Positions 39,701-54,700 are shown, counted from the stretch's first letter. The stretch is DNA of 64,000 nucleotides from Helicoverpa zea (GCF_022581195.2 NC_061461.1:5766001-5830000); one strand, 5' to 3'. Made by a program: numbers and translations. The notes: generated from the letters alone by a model not told the origin.

Positions 39701-42700
39701 ACAGATAGTAAGTGCATATGTGGGCGTGGTTTGCAAATATTATATTGCTTAAATTCTAACCTCTAATTGAAGGCTACCATCTTTGATTTATAAAAAATTG
39801 TCTCTCCTGTAGACATCTTTACTGTAGACGTAGTGTCTACAGAAGGGAGGTATGTCAACAGAAGTGAATAATAAAGAACTTTGACTACCGACATTCGAAA
39901 AAAAAACAATTGTGTTAATCACTTTTAGCTGATTTATAGATAAGAGAGGTTCATCTTAATTCAAACAAGATCTGATGATGATTTTTTAAGATAATTTAAA
40001 TAAATATATATTTTTTGTGTTTGATATTATTTAAGATTTTAACACCGTTAAATAATTTATTATATAGATGCTAATGTATTTGTGAGCAAAATAAATGATG
40101 GTTTTGCACTTTTGTCTTCCACTTTAATTTGTGTTTTGCTCTGCATTGTGTTGCTTGCTTGCTCTTAGCGCATGATGGTCCTTGTTTTTTGCTCCAGTTA
40201 CTATGCCACGAACAAGTCGATCAGGGAGCTTTCCGAAGAAGAATAAAAGAAACGCAGACGCGAGCAGAAAAAACTTAGTATACGCCGTGCGCGGGCCAAA
40301 ATGGATGACGCAGCTCTCGAAGAAAGAAGAAGGAAGGGATATTAGGGATTCAATAATGCCTGGCACATCTAGAACGATAGGCACTCCTGATTCATCCTCG
40401 TACAATTTGTCACCTGATTGCCTCGAAAGATCGGGATCATCAGGCTCCTTATCTGAGCGTGATTTTGAAATGGCTCCAGCCACACCTGATGCTTTAACTG
40501 AGCCAAATTCACCAGGACTTTCAGATAGACTGACACCAGATCTTTCTATCGAAATATTTAACCAGATGCATAAACCCCAGAAGAAAAGAATCAATTCAGA
40601 TGACTCTGAAGCTTCTGAAGATTCACCACAGAGAAAACGGCCGATGAATTTCATGTGGGACGATTCTGATGAGGAAAAAATTTTTTAATATTCTGTATAC
40701 TAAATTATGTTTTCCTATTATTGAAACATATTTTACTACACATAAGGATACGTCCACATCTGGCGAATGCGCAGTTCGCGAAAGGATCGCGATGAGATGT
40801 TAAATATGTTTTCATTCTAGTAAGTACGTCTACAGAAGCCGATTGTCTGTTCTGTGGACAAATGTCAAATATTTTTTGTACTGGATTGGTATACGTTTTT
40901 ATTATGTTTTGTTTAGGGATCGAGGAGAACTCCATTTTAAGTTTTTTTTTCTATTTTTTCTATTCTTGACCTTATTAATATGATTATAATAAAGTCACAT
41001 TTTGTTCCCTTCTGCAGACAACACAATCTGTTCTGTGGACATGAAAAAACAAAAAACGTGTGTTTTTCCTAAAATATCCAAGACTGATCTCTACTGATAT
41101 TATTGTAAGAATATTAATATGGAACTTTAAATAAATACAACATTTTATAAAAAATAGTGAAGTTTTATTATAAATATTTTGTAATGTTCACTTTTTGTGT
41201 ATGACCCATATGCTTCAATGATCTACTACAGTATCCATACCATCTCATTTCATAGATCAATTAAGGCGCTACGCAATAAACGCATAATTGCAATCGTCTC
41301 TATTTCTGTTTGTTTACATACAAACAGTGGGCTGTTGTGTAGCTCTTATGATAGTATTATTCGAAGCTTAATAAGATAATCCGCGTGTGTGATTTATACG
41401 GAGCGCGGCAATGAGATCGGCGAGCGCGCTGGCCGCCCGGTGGCTGCGCCTGCGACGACGCTTCAGTCTGATAATGTATCAGGTCGTAGCTACCCGGCTA
41501 CATGAACGTCAAACAAAACGTTTTCACGAGTTTTCGTAACTTTAATTTTTATAATGGACTTCTGATTTTTAGTATAATTTGATTCAATACGTTACGATAG
41601 TACAACTCTTTTGAATTAAAGACCGGTCGCAAGAGTGTTCACGTATATGGGCGACGTAAACAAAGTTAATTCTTTTCCTGACATTATGAGAAAGTGTTTC
41701 AAGATGGGTTTGTTTAAGAGTGAGTATTGAATTTCAGAATAATTTCACCAAATATTATTATAATCTTTTGCTTTTGTCTCTTGCTCCCATTATCTATTGC
41801 AAAACCTCACTCGCTATATACGTCAATCAAAGAATTTATATTGATCCAGGAGACTGTTACGGACAATTCATGTAAACATATGATCCTCCGTTGTTGTAAA
41901 CAAACTATAACACCAACCTAATGGACAGCCAAGAGAGTCCACCATGCGTTAAATTTATATCAGTGAGATGTAATAATGAAAAATAACACTCTAACTAACG
42001 TTAAGGTTTTTCAATGTCATATTTAAAATTGTTGGCTATTTAAGGTACCTTTACGAAATTATGAATGGCACCGTAACTTTTGAAGATTTCATACGTTATT
42101 TTTAGCACACAACTTCGTGTAATATTATTATTAGTCTGTAGGCTTTATACGTCTTATGTTTTCTTTTAAATAATACTTTTTAGTGTAATCTTTTTAACCT
42201 ATTTTTTATTAACTAAGCGAATTTACTAAAGCGTTTTAAATTCCAAAATAAAATATTTCAAATAACGTGGCTTCGATAATATCCTACATAGAGCTAAATT
42301 AAGAACAAGTTTCTAGTTAATAGACTTGTTGAGGAAACAAAAAAAAACAATTTTGATCACTAATTTTAAATTGTATGTGTCAAAAAGTGCTACTTAAAAC
42401 CTAAGAAAAAAAAAGTTTAGGAACTGGAATCTAGGCATCTATCTATACGTAAAATGTATCTTATCTATTAGCGTAAAAAACAGTTTACTATAAAGTCTTT
42501 CATTTATTTTACAAATGTTAATGACTTTAAGAGTAATCTAAGCTGAGTTACGAATTCTTTTAAAAATTGATCTTATCACATTCCGTGCTTAAATGGAAAT
42601 ATTATTAGCATAAGAATTTACCTGATAAAAGCATGAATATTTTCCTTAAAATCACGTTTTGTTTGTGATAAAATAATTATTTTATGACCAGTAATTACTC

Positions 42701-45700
42701 GATGCTCATCATTGTTTCCGAAATGATAAACCCTGGAGCATAAAAATTGTAGAAATGATTATTTGACAAAAGATTAGCTTTTGTTTGTTTTGTAAATATC
42801 AAGGTAAACTCAAATAGAAATGTTTCATTTGAAGTTAATATGAGAATGATGTTAAAAAAACACTTCCGCGTGTAGAATAATAAGTGCGGATTATTTGACG
42901 TATTAAGGATTCCTTGTACATGAAATGGTTCTTTATTTGACCCTTCATTGAACTTCTGTATCTAAAAATCCGAAGTCTTGCAATACCTAAGTCAATAAGA
43001 CGTGATTAGAATATATATTTCTGTTTTACAACATGAGATTCACCGCCATCTGTAATTATCAATATTACGAATCCGAAAATAGCAAAAAAAAAAACAGATT
43101 TCGTAAAGCAAAAAATTTCATCCGCATTCATTGGAAACTACTTTTCATACCCGGATAAAGATAGTGTAGCTTTAAAACAGACAAAGACTTTTCTTTCTTT
43201 CTAATGATTTATAAAAAAAAAAAATATCTGTATTCAGTTTAGAAAAATGACTATTATTTTTGGTAAATGTCTTTTACTGAAACTCTGAGGATTAGGAGCA
43301 GGAGCTATACAAAGTTTTGTATGAGGCGCACAAGTATAACATATGTACCTCTATTATGGTCAGATCTATGAACTCACCTATGTTATATCGTCGAAAGAAA
43401 TTCTAATTTTATTCTAGTAATTGGCCAACTTTGTCACCTAATTATCGCGATTTAGTATCATAAAAATATGTATTTTGTTAAAGTTATAGCATTTCGATAG
43501 AAGCAATTTTATTCGATCTCAACCCATAAGCGAATATATATTTTTAGAACTGTAGTTTTGTGAAAAAAGTTTAATTAAACTTATTTTGCATCCACAAACC
43601 GGTTTGCGCTTTATCTAAGAAGGTTGTATTCACAAAGTCAAACTTCATGTTCCAGCCTTATAATAGTGCATTTGGGTCAAAGCTTACGTAGTACAGCAAC
43701 CGTAAGTAATACCTATATCAAACACAAGTAAAGGTTTGCATATTTAAACAGGTAGGTTCATAAACTTGTACACAAACAGGGAAGGGCCGTTTTTCAATCT
43801 ATTCGGTCGAGCGAGTGCGTTGATCACAGCGCTGGGTGCAATCAGCGGCCTGTATGCATCGTCGCAACCCGACAATGCTAGTACGTCCATAACCGACCAT
43901 TGGCAACGTTGCAACACTGCAAACTAGTAAACAAACCTTTGACTTACAGTCCCTAAAAAAAGTAAATGACTCTTTCCATATAATTTTCTTTCTCGGAATT
44001 TAGCAGCTTTTTGTGCTTTCGTATTGACAAACGACTTCTTCATAAAATTTTAAGCAGTTAGTAACGATCTCGATAAATAATTGTGTGGGGCATACGGCTA
44101 TTCGAAGAGGCTTTGTAATTTTAATTAAAACAAAAAAATCATGAATCCATAAATATTCAAAATTTTATAACAACCACTTGGTAATTTATCATTGAAGTCC
44201 GGTTGGGGTTTACCAAAGAATCACCAGTAATTTTTTCAGAAGCTGTAATTATCAAAAAATTATACGATTAATTGTTTTTTTCTTGAATATTTACACCTAT
44301 ACTACAAGTTCTATCGTAAATTAAAAGATTTCGATGTCACGTGATCTACTATAACGATCCGCACTTTTTGCAAGAGGATACACACTCATTATGTAATCGC
44401 TTTAATTCAAATGTTGTTAAAAATAAAAACGTTAATTATTCTGTTTTGCTTAATATACCTTTATTGCTTGTTCGAGATAAATTCATTAAGTCTAATTGCT
44501 GTAATGTTGTATACTTATTAGTGTAACGGGCCTAATAATTTACTTGCACATGTTCAGAAATAACTTGTACAACTTTTTACAGGTTTAGACAGTATAGTTC
44601 TTTAGGATATTGCGTAAAAATATGCGATAAATTTACTTTATAGGTCTCGATTGCAAACTAAACTGTTTTGTAAGATTACACACAGATCTTGCATTTTGTA
44701 AGTGAGAGTGGCTGCCGTGCTTAGAAGGTAGAATTAATGCTATCGGCTTCCTCGCTTAGGCAATATTACGACAAAACAACGATTTGTGTGATAGACGAGA
44801 CACATTTAAGAATTTAAGAATAGAATTTTGTTTCCAAAATATAACATTCTATATTATCATTGACCCCAAACTAGGCAAAGCCTGTATTTAGTTAGAATGA
44901 AATATTAAAAAAAATAGTTTTAGAAACTAAAAAAGCTAGTCATGTGTTGTCATTAGAACTCAGAGCGTGTGCAGAATTTCATCCTAATCGAAGACCGGGA
45001 AGTGGGTCAAATTAAGATTCCAAGATTTTCTTACACACATAGTTACAAGCTTGTTCACAAAATAAATAAAAACTAAATACATTAAAGTGTACTAATCCTT
45101 GAACGTATTTCCTTTTAAAAGTTGAACTGAATTTTCCACAAAAATGTATAAAGATAACAAACAATTTTCCTTTGCACCTTTTTCTAAGAAGTTAACGACT
45201 CACCAATTTAGATATTTCAAATAGTTATGCAAATTCTAATTTTCCAGACAATTCAAGGATGTTCTTGTATATTTTTGCTTCAAGAGATTCCTCTTATCGT
45301 TTGAATAAATTAGTAAAGTATAAGCGAGCAAAGTAATGTAGCCTCTTATTGTGAAAATTGTCTATGGAAAAGGGTAATGACCCTGTATCTCCACAAAGTC
45401 TAAATAGGATTATAGACATAATATGTAGTAGCTGTAAATCGACAAACTGGCTTTTCGATAAATTACACTTGCATTGTACATTACTTCACTCTCTTAAGAA
45501 GTATTATTTGAGAGCTAAAATCACAAACTCACAAATTAGAGTTTTTAGTAAGTAAATTATTTTTTATAAAGGTATTAGACAATTAAATAAATAGTTTTGT
45601 GAGGGCCTGAAGAAATCGATCGAAAGGCACTATTATTCTCCTCTAATCCATGTAATCAATATTAGAATAAAATGAAAATTTTCTTAAGGTGTGTTTTTAT

Positions 45701-48700
45701 AAAGTCGGTTTTACCGCATAGGTATAAGTATCGCGCATTTGAAACTCGCGGTAAAAGCGTGTTTATAAAAACCTTGCAAGTAACACGAGTAAAAATGACA
45801 ATTTTAATTAATAGAATAAATCTATATTATCTTACAGTTTCAATGTAAGTGATGGAGTATTGTACTAATAGCCTCGTACGGAAACACAACATTTCATAGA
45901 CTACAACTTTTCAAGACATTATTAAATGTATTTTCAAGGCTTTATTTACATAAGTAAATACAAACATGTACTGCTAGTTTTTTCACAGACTTTATTAGAA
46001 ATATGACCACAAAAAGAGCCACACCCATAGACCATTAGTTTTGGTAAGTAACAAAGGCGTTACAAAAACTAGCACTGTTCACGACTTTACGAACACGTTT
46101 TAAATGTACCGGAAAAATCTAGCCCAGTCTAGGTGCCTAGTTCATTTGCGTACATAAATCATGTTCTGTAATAATGTCAAGATCTTACAAGACTGTGACT
46201 ACAAGTGAATTATCATTCCTGATTATTAATTCAAGTCTGTGTTTCATTGCGTTTATTTATTGTCAATTTATGTTTTCTTGCTTTTCGCCATCGTTATTCA
46301 ATCAAACGTAAATTACGTAAAGATTGTATTCAGAGAAATCAAGTCGTTTTCTCTGCCTTTCGCCAGTTGACAATTAGTTTAAGCTTCTGCTCTGAGGATC
46401 TTTGTTGCAGAAACCGGTTGCAAGTCCAGTCTCTGTTATGTTTTTGAGATTTACAAACAAACCAAAATACTCACAATCCGTTGCTCGACCCGGATTGCTT
46501 ACGACCATTACAGATAAGTCCACATCTGTGGCAGAACTTAAGGCCCAGTTACAAATTTCCCGGAACGTTAAATATAAATAGAAATAAATTCGTGTTTAGT
46601 ACTACTGTTTTGATTCAAATCCAAGCTAACAGAAATAATAAAGCAAATTATTGCAACACGTGCACTTTAGTGAAACAAAAAACAATCTAATCATTATGTA
46701 GTAAACATAAATGTCGCTCGGATGCATGCATTAGATCATATGATGGGCTAGCTAGTACCTTCTCAAACGTGAGATTGACAATTAATCGGTCATATTATTG
46801 TTCCGCGCCAATAGTCGACCGCATCCTCTAAGTTCATCCAAGTTCAATAATCAAAGCACGTTCATTAAGTGCGAGAGGACAATTCAATGGCAACCAGTGA
46901 CTGATAACCGGTCGGTAACTGTCAGATCGGACTAACATAAACATAAACACTAGTACTACGGAAGCGAGTAATATTACTTCCGTACACACTTCCGAAGATA
47001 TTTTATTAAAGTCAAGGCTATATTCAAATTTAGATGACAAAACTTATCTAGTAGGCATGTCCAATGTCCACCTGCCATAACATGAATAACTTAGTATTAA
47101 TCTCCTCTCACAAAATCTATTCCTAATTTACGAATCTCTCGAATAATTTCTAGGTTATTTTATAACGGCTTTTTCTCGAACTTTCTCTCCTTATCTCTCC
47201 CTATATATGTATCTCTATCCTCTGCTTCTTACCTTAAAGAGCGGTGTAAGTACATCATACTTAATATATTTTTTTGAGATATCCTAAACAAATTCTAAAA
47301 GTTCGATCGTTAAAAATCGAAATTGTTTTTTAGGACCCTCAAATCTTGATTGATTGAGTTTTGCATTCTCCATGAGATCAGTGTTATGTTTGAAATCTTA
47401 TTTTGCCAACAGCATGTAGTCTGTTACAAAGTTCGCTAAGGTTTATTACTAAAATTGGTAAAATATTTCGCTCAATTCTGGCTTTAACTGCAGTGGGAAG
47501 TTAAAAGCGTAAAATATGCGGTTTATTTTATATTTTTTTTAGTTACTAATAATATAAAAACTTTTTACTGTTAACAATAATATTTCAATGTTGATAGGCA
47601 ATAAACTCGTACACGACAAGACCTCTACATTGAATATAGTTCTGCCCTTGATCATGATTTACATAATAAAAATACAGCTACGCAGATATTAAGTTTTTAC
47701 TGACCATCTATCTAGTGCTAACGTGTCTGTATTGTAGTCTGACACCTATTGTTATCGTTCGAACATGTTTACACAAAGATATAGTAAATCACTGCAACAT
47801 TGTGCCTATAAAAATAAATGCATTATCAATAACTATGCAAAGGAAAAATGCTCTGCATCAACACTAATAGTTGTGCGTCAGAAGGTTATCACTTCTATTC
47901 AATGGTAATGTCAATAATCGTTCAATCAATACTGTTCATGTTATACATCTATTACGTAGCAATAATTGAATGAGTTAATTAATCTTCCGACAACATAATT
48001 CAAAACCCTGTCAGTTTGTTTCACTGTCAAGGTTTGAACAGATTTGAACCGATCAACTAATTTCAATGGACTGCGGTATGAAAAAATGAAAATCTAGACT
48101 AGAGGTCCAAATTAAAGGCCCAATTCAAAATACAAATGAAACCGGGTGCAACTGCTAGTAAATATTTTAAAAAGCGCAAAAATTTTCATGGCCTTATTTC
48201 GGTGAGAGGAGACTTTTTTAATAATGCCTGCGTGCACATATGAGCTTGAGATATAATTACTGGTATATTTTTTGTTACCAAATTGAGGATATAATATAGA
48301 GTGTCTAGACTTGACCTCAAGTGTGATTGCTTTCATATTAATAACCAATCAAAATAAAAACAATTACAAAAAACCTCATATTTTTCTGAGCGCGTGAGTC
48401 TTCATCGGATACGCTGTACTAAAACTAAGTATGTGTAGTGATTGAAATTGGTAAATCTTCATCAAAAACCATCAGTAGAACCCTCGATATTATGACTGAA
48501 AAGAATCTTAGTACTTAACACAATGTTTTGCGACTTAGATTGGACTCTATTGATTTTCTAACAAAAATCATACATACTTATAAAATTTACACATATCCTT
48601 TACCAAGAGTTGCATATAAAACGATTATGATTAATGTTTATAAGCGTGTAATATTAGGCATTGTTAGCATGTTAAAGTTTTTACCGTCATTGCGTATGTT

Positions 48701-51700
48701 CCGTTCACCTGTCACGCAGTGCAACCTGCAATTTCTTAGAGTCGCCCTTCACTTGAAGATTGTTGATGCAACCCAGTGTAATAATAGGTACACTGTCCGA
48801 CCGCTTGCCTTAAATTATACCTTAATTACACGTAGTTTTGGTGTCCTTGTATTATATTGAGATGCTGAAAATATTTAGAACGATTGCGACTTCTTAGCGT
48901 TGATGATTCAAAAGTGATATCCAAATGTTGTTCGGAGATTCTAACTACATATTTGTAAATTTTATAAAACTTAAAATTCTGGTTATTTCTTCTAAAATGG
49001 GAATATATGATACCTAGTAAATTACTCGCAATTAACTATTTGTTAGGTAGGTACCTTTTTATTTCGCAGACGGAAAATTGATGACGCCATTTCGAAATCA
49101 ATTTTCTACGGTTTTTGTGCGATGCATCTTGATAATACAAGTCTAGTGTTTAAAATTGCTGTAAAAACCAGAACTTTGCATTGCTCGATTATGACACATT
49201 ATATAACACAATATCGTGATTGCAAGAACCGGCCTGATGTGGATTTTATATCGTACACAATTAATAGTTCCGTAGTCTGTACAACAAGTACCTGACTAGA
49301 TACCTGAGAAATAATTTAGATTAAAAATGGCACCAGATGAATATCATTTCCTTTACTTCAAAGTATAATTATGTATCCCATTAAAAAGTTTATTACCCAT
49401 GATAATTACAAGTAAGTGTTTTTTGCATCTCCCTACAAAAGGAGAGTCTCAAAACAACTCATGCAGAACATCCTTGATAAGTTTCATTGAAAAACATCTC
49501 TAATCCATTCACTTTACTTATTTCTTTGTAAACAACAGTACAGACGACCAATTAAAATCATGAATTTCTTCATATTGATCATCATTGAACAAATGTAGTT
49601 TAGTGCAAATTGAATCGAATTATCAGTTATCAATGCAGTGTTATCATTATTATGAAGAAAGCTGTGTTACAACTCATTAACCTCTTAACAGTATACGCGA
49701 GAAATATATCTTGGGCAGTTGCAAAACAAGAAGTATAGTATGGTTAACAAAAAAGTAAGCAAGTCTGTATGTTCAGTTGATAAATTTGCTCAAGCTTAGC
49801 ACTTTATTGAGCGTCGCATGCTACAAACATCGTTTTAAGAACTTTTCTACATATCATTAATTTCACGACGATAACAGGTGTCCATTTAATGCTCTATTCC
49901 TGGGCGATGACCCTTTCTCTCCTGTTTACGTCCGCAATATTTTACAAAGAAAACAGAGAAGCCTTTATTATATAGAAAAATATAACTGCCCTGAAATTAG
50001 CAGTGTAATTTGCACAGCAAGAATTAACGATAATTAAGTAGCGAATCTAATAAATATGCGAAATCAAAATACAAATCGATTGCTGATGGTAGTTAAATCG
50101 TACTAATAAAGTTAATAAGCGGAAAAGTCAAACGGTTAATAAATCAAACAAAGGCGTTCTTAATGTCTTTTGTTTATGAACCTCAGCATCATTAAGATTA
50201 TTTGTTACATATAAAAATGTCACGTTATTTATAAATTATGACTAAATTATCTTAAGCAATTGTAGATTATACAGAACGTATTTTATCAAGGAAAGCAGAA
50301 AAATATGCCTTTATTTTTCTTTCTATATTTGCGTAACTAAAGTTCTTTGACTAAATACTGATTGCGTATATAGATAATGCTTTGCTGACTTAGCTAACAA
50401 AAATATTTGCTGTCTTGATTGACAACACCCAGAAAGTCAAAAGATTCACGGATTTCAGCTAAAACAAAAAAAAAAAAAAAAAAACACTTTTTCACACCCA
50501 AACTTTGCGCTGTTTTCCTAACAAAAGAAATAAAAACAGCAATACAATCAAAGTGGACTTGTTATTTCATATTCTTTTTATCTAGTAGCTCGTTTAGACA
50601 TTCCTAGTGTCCCCAGAGAGACGTGTGAATAAATAAAAAGGTCGCTCCACGTAGTCTTTCACAGACTGTTTAGCTATGCAGAGAGGCCTCAGGCAGAGGG
50701 ACTTGTGTCTATGGCACCCGTTTCACCTTTCACCTCCCGCACTATCATCCAATATCGTGGAGATGAAGCGTGTTTTGCAAAAGTATTCTAACGATACAGA
50801 AATAAAATTTAGTCAACATTAAGGAAATAGTCTAAGAATGACACTATTGTTTAAGGAAAATACTTTTATGTTTACTATGTTTTTAAGTTTTATTATCCTT
50901 TATGGATCCTTTCCACAAGGTCAATCTTCAGCCTCTAAACACATAATTCTATGACTTAATTGCTTTTCGTAATCGATATCTTCTAGACCAATCGATCTTG
51001 CCTATATTTCGTAAAAAAATTTTGCTAATTTTAAACTGAAATGAGCCAAAAATAACAACATTTCTGCCAAATTTGTTCTTATGCCTAAAAATATTTTGTG
51101 TCGATACATGTTTGGTATACAAAAGGTCAGCATGAGTTCTGTGTCTAGGTTAGCACCAGTTATGAACTTGTCGTCCTTTGATCGTTCCGAAGTTGTCGAA
51201 GGTGTAAGTTGATTACTGTTATATAATAGGAAGTAAACAAACAGTAGTTTAGGCGTTGTAACCCGAGTATCCGACCCATGGGCCTTGACCATGTTTTGAC
51301 AAATGTCATGATCGACTCACTTCCCTGAAAGTAGTGTTGAATTACCTTCCGAATTACTTTTGTTCTTGTTTTTTTAATGAGACCGTGAAAGGACTTACTG
51401 TAATCAGCACCTTCAGATGATATAGCTTTAATATTTTTGTTGCTACAATTGTAAAGACGCACAACATAAATAACAATACAATTTGCGTTTCTGAAAATAT
51501 AATTGAGATGCAACAGGAGCATATAAGTCCAATGTTTATGTTTAATGTGTTTTTAATTAATTTATGTGTCACAAGAATACGCTGTATTAATAATAATAGG
51601 TCATAAGATCTTTCTATTAATAAATGCGTGTTTCTTATTATGTTTTTGTTACATAACAGATAATGGAGTGAGGAATTTACCCTGTTAGACTGATTAGTTT

Positions 51701-54700
51701 TTGCTAATGTCGCGAAAAACACATACAAATTGAGAACCTGCTCTTTTTAGGAAGTCTGTTAAAAACTGTTGTTTGCACAAATAAAAACTTATTTTCTTTC
51801 ATATATTAAAGTCGAAAACAAATTATATGTAAAAAACACTTACTGTTATACATATAAATTCGACAACAAGTTGTGACATAAGTATATTACTTTAATATAA
51901 CCTCGTGACGGACCCTCGAAGTTTTATTAAAGGACGGAAGTTAATGCGATATTATCGTATTAGCTTCTGTCTCAACTCATCTCTCAATGAAATTGTTCTA
52001 AAAAGACCATCCTTCCTCTATCCGCCCGCATCATATTGCGTTCTCCTTATAACAGTGAATCATCAAACCATCATACTAAGGAAAGAAATTGTACTGATGC
52101 AATAACAAATGCAATAAAATGTGCACGAGGCCTTCTTATTATTTTCTAGTATTTTTAAAAAACAGTTGCACCCATAATATAAGCCTTATTACGATTGTAG
52201 TAGGGTAAAAATACAAATAAAACAAAGCGATGATTTTTAAATGTCATAAAATCGTTCTTAATTGATCAAGTAAATATGTCATGTTTTAATTCGTATTTTC
52301 CTGGTTGATATAAAGTTTTGAGTTGCCTCCACATACCTAGTTGTTTCATATTATGATTTAAGTGGTTCTTATATTACATTATATTATTTTGTTGACCTTA
52401 CCCATTCCTATATGAGTCAAATCTATATTATTTGGAGAATATGTACAATAATTCAATATGTGTACCTTTGTTATCTTAATCCATTTTACGACGATCCATC
52501 GGGAACTTTCACATATCAATCTTTAGTAGGATATTATGATGATTTCATCTCAAACATCGAGTTGTTGGCAAGAATATGTATTCCCGTTTTGGGCCAGAAT
52601 GTGCATTCCGATCCAAAACAAACATAACGTTTGGTAGGTCTGCAGACAGACAGTACCTATACCAAAATAAATAAATCAAAACATTTTTATAAAATATAGC
52701 CCAATTTCCAATTTCGTAGAGCCAAAAGAATAATAATAAAAATAAGTTCGCGGCCGTTAAGAAAAAACTAAAATTAAACTTAGTTTAAAAAAGGTCTTTC
52801 TTTTGTAATAAAATAAAGTTTTAGTTCATTATCTTCATTTTTGCTAAATAAATCATGTACGCAGAACGTGACTGGTCTCCTAAAAGACGTTCATTATTTA
52901 AGATTATAATGGACAAAAAGGTGTAAAACTTATAATTTCTTCATAAAATTCGGCAATAAATAGGGGTTTAATGGGGAAAATTTGGAAGTCTTTTATATTC
53001 ATTTAATTCTCTACCGCCCTTCGTTTATGTAATATTCATATAAAGACGACATAAGGTAGGTACTATTTAAGATTTGTGGGCAATGTAAGTGTGGCTTCCC
53101 TTCCTTGATGTTTTCAATCTCTTAACATTGAGTTTTCATAAAAAAAGAAATAACTTACTCAACTTTATTTATGCTTTTCAAAGGCATTGTATTTACTAAC
53201 AAGAACAGGACTATTTGCAGTTTAACTCATAATGCTTCTACCTAAATCATATAAACATGAGTGGCTACTACATATAACTATTGAAACACAATAAAATAAG
53301 ATGTTATTCCTCTAACCATGTGAATATTCATGTAATTTCAACACAAAGGAAAATTGTGAGGCCATAACAATAAGACACAGGTAGGTCTAACTCACATAAT
53401 AGTTGTTAAACAGTCTCAACTACTTAATTTAGAGTTATTTATTTGTCCCATGTTCAACTGTGCATTGTCTGAGTATAATTTTCAACAGATCCTAAACAGT
53501 TTTAAATAAATTAAAACAATGAACGTGGATGTCATATTGAATGAATTAATATTTATTTTATTGGATGGGTCGATGCTCTGTGTGTAAAAATTCAAGCCAA
53601 ACCTGCTCACCTTTTGGTATTTTCTTTCGAATAAACAAATGTGTTACGCCGTGATGTTTTTTGAATGCAAGATGAAGATGCAAGGTGTGCAGCTTTCACA
53701 GTATAAATTTAAAGACGTGTTATGACTCATCTTTGTTTCGATGAGTGTTATGTAGGGTGAGAGCAACCAGGATGTACCGACTAAACAAATGGTTAAATAT
53801 AGACAAAAACTCTAAAAAAAAGTTAGAAATAGCAGCTCTCAATTTCCACATTTAGTGTCACTTTTTGTCAAAACAACAGTGATACTGCAGTACTCAGAAG
53901 GGAGCCAGACAGTTGGAGTCATCGTGTAGATCGACACTGACAGTTCAATGTTAACCAACCGGAGGGTCGAAAAGTTCACGTCGCCAATTATCGGTTAAGG
54001 GCAAGCCCATTGCCAGATCCGTAAACGTGACCAATCGATTGACTGCGCACCAGAACTTTCCTCATAAACTAACTTCCATACATCTCCGTAAAGATCAAGT
54101 GGCTTCATACTTCTATATCGGACACACAATATATTCTACATTTGTAGATAATTCTTTCAACGAGTTTATTTCTGCCTTCAAATGGACGGCACGTAACTAG
54201 GAAGCTGAACAAACAAACTAATAAATATAGAGATGACCACAATAACTTAGAAGTTACCATTATCTTTAACGTTAATTAATATTGATGTGCCGATATGTGC
54301 AGTAACTCATGTTTCGTCAGAATTTAAATAATTATACAATTCTAATCATCCGTTATCAATGTTTCTAAGTTGTAGCTAGTCCTTAAAGAAAGGCCAAATA
54401 GGAACTAATATCTGAGGGTATAATGCGTAACGCTAGCGTTATTTTAAAGTGAGTAACCAGAACAGTGACCGAGTGGCAGCAGGATCGTCGAATCAGTTTC
54501 ATTGAGTACGTTCGCTTCCGGAGAGGTCCCCCAATGCAGACGCGGCCGTGCCACACCGCTGTACAACTCGAAATTATGCGAATTATTAGCACCACATAAC
54601 TCTATGCCAATCTGTTGCGCTGCTCCTGGTTACTGATTTTATATGCCTAGTGTTTGTGGCGAAAATTGTATATGTCTGTCTTTGAATATTCTCTACGGGT

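Noticed and set aside
40124..40654. 176-codon minus-strand frame
   Set aside because: It is the exact antisense of the more protein-like + strand ORF (40203-40688), and its composition looks like a mirror of it.
41727..41921. 64-codon frame that looks like a signal peptide plus a Cys-containing peptide
   Set aside because: It lacks an ATG start (it opens with TTG) and follows the alternative-exon donor. An acceptor-like TTTCAG lies only 17 bases after that donor, too close for an intron.
48528..48860. 110-codon + strand frame
   Set aside because: It starts with a non-ATG codon and has no domain or splice context.
51002..51728. Three overlapping minus-strand frames of 96-124 codons
   Set aside because: They overlap each other in different frames, are AT-rich, and show no conserved motif.
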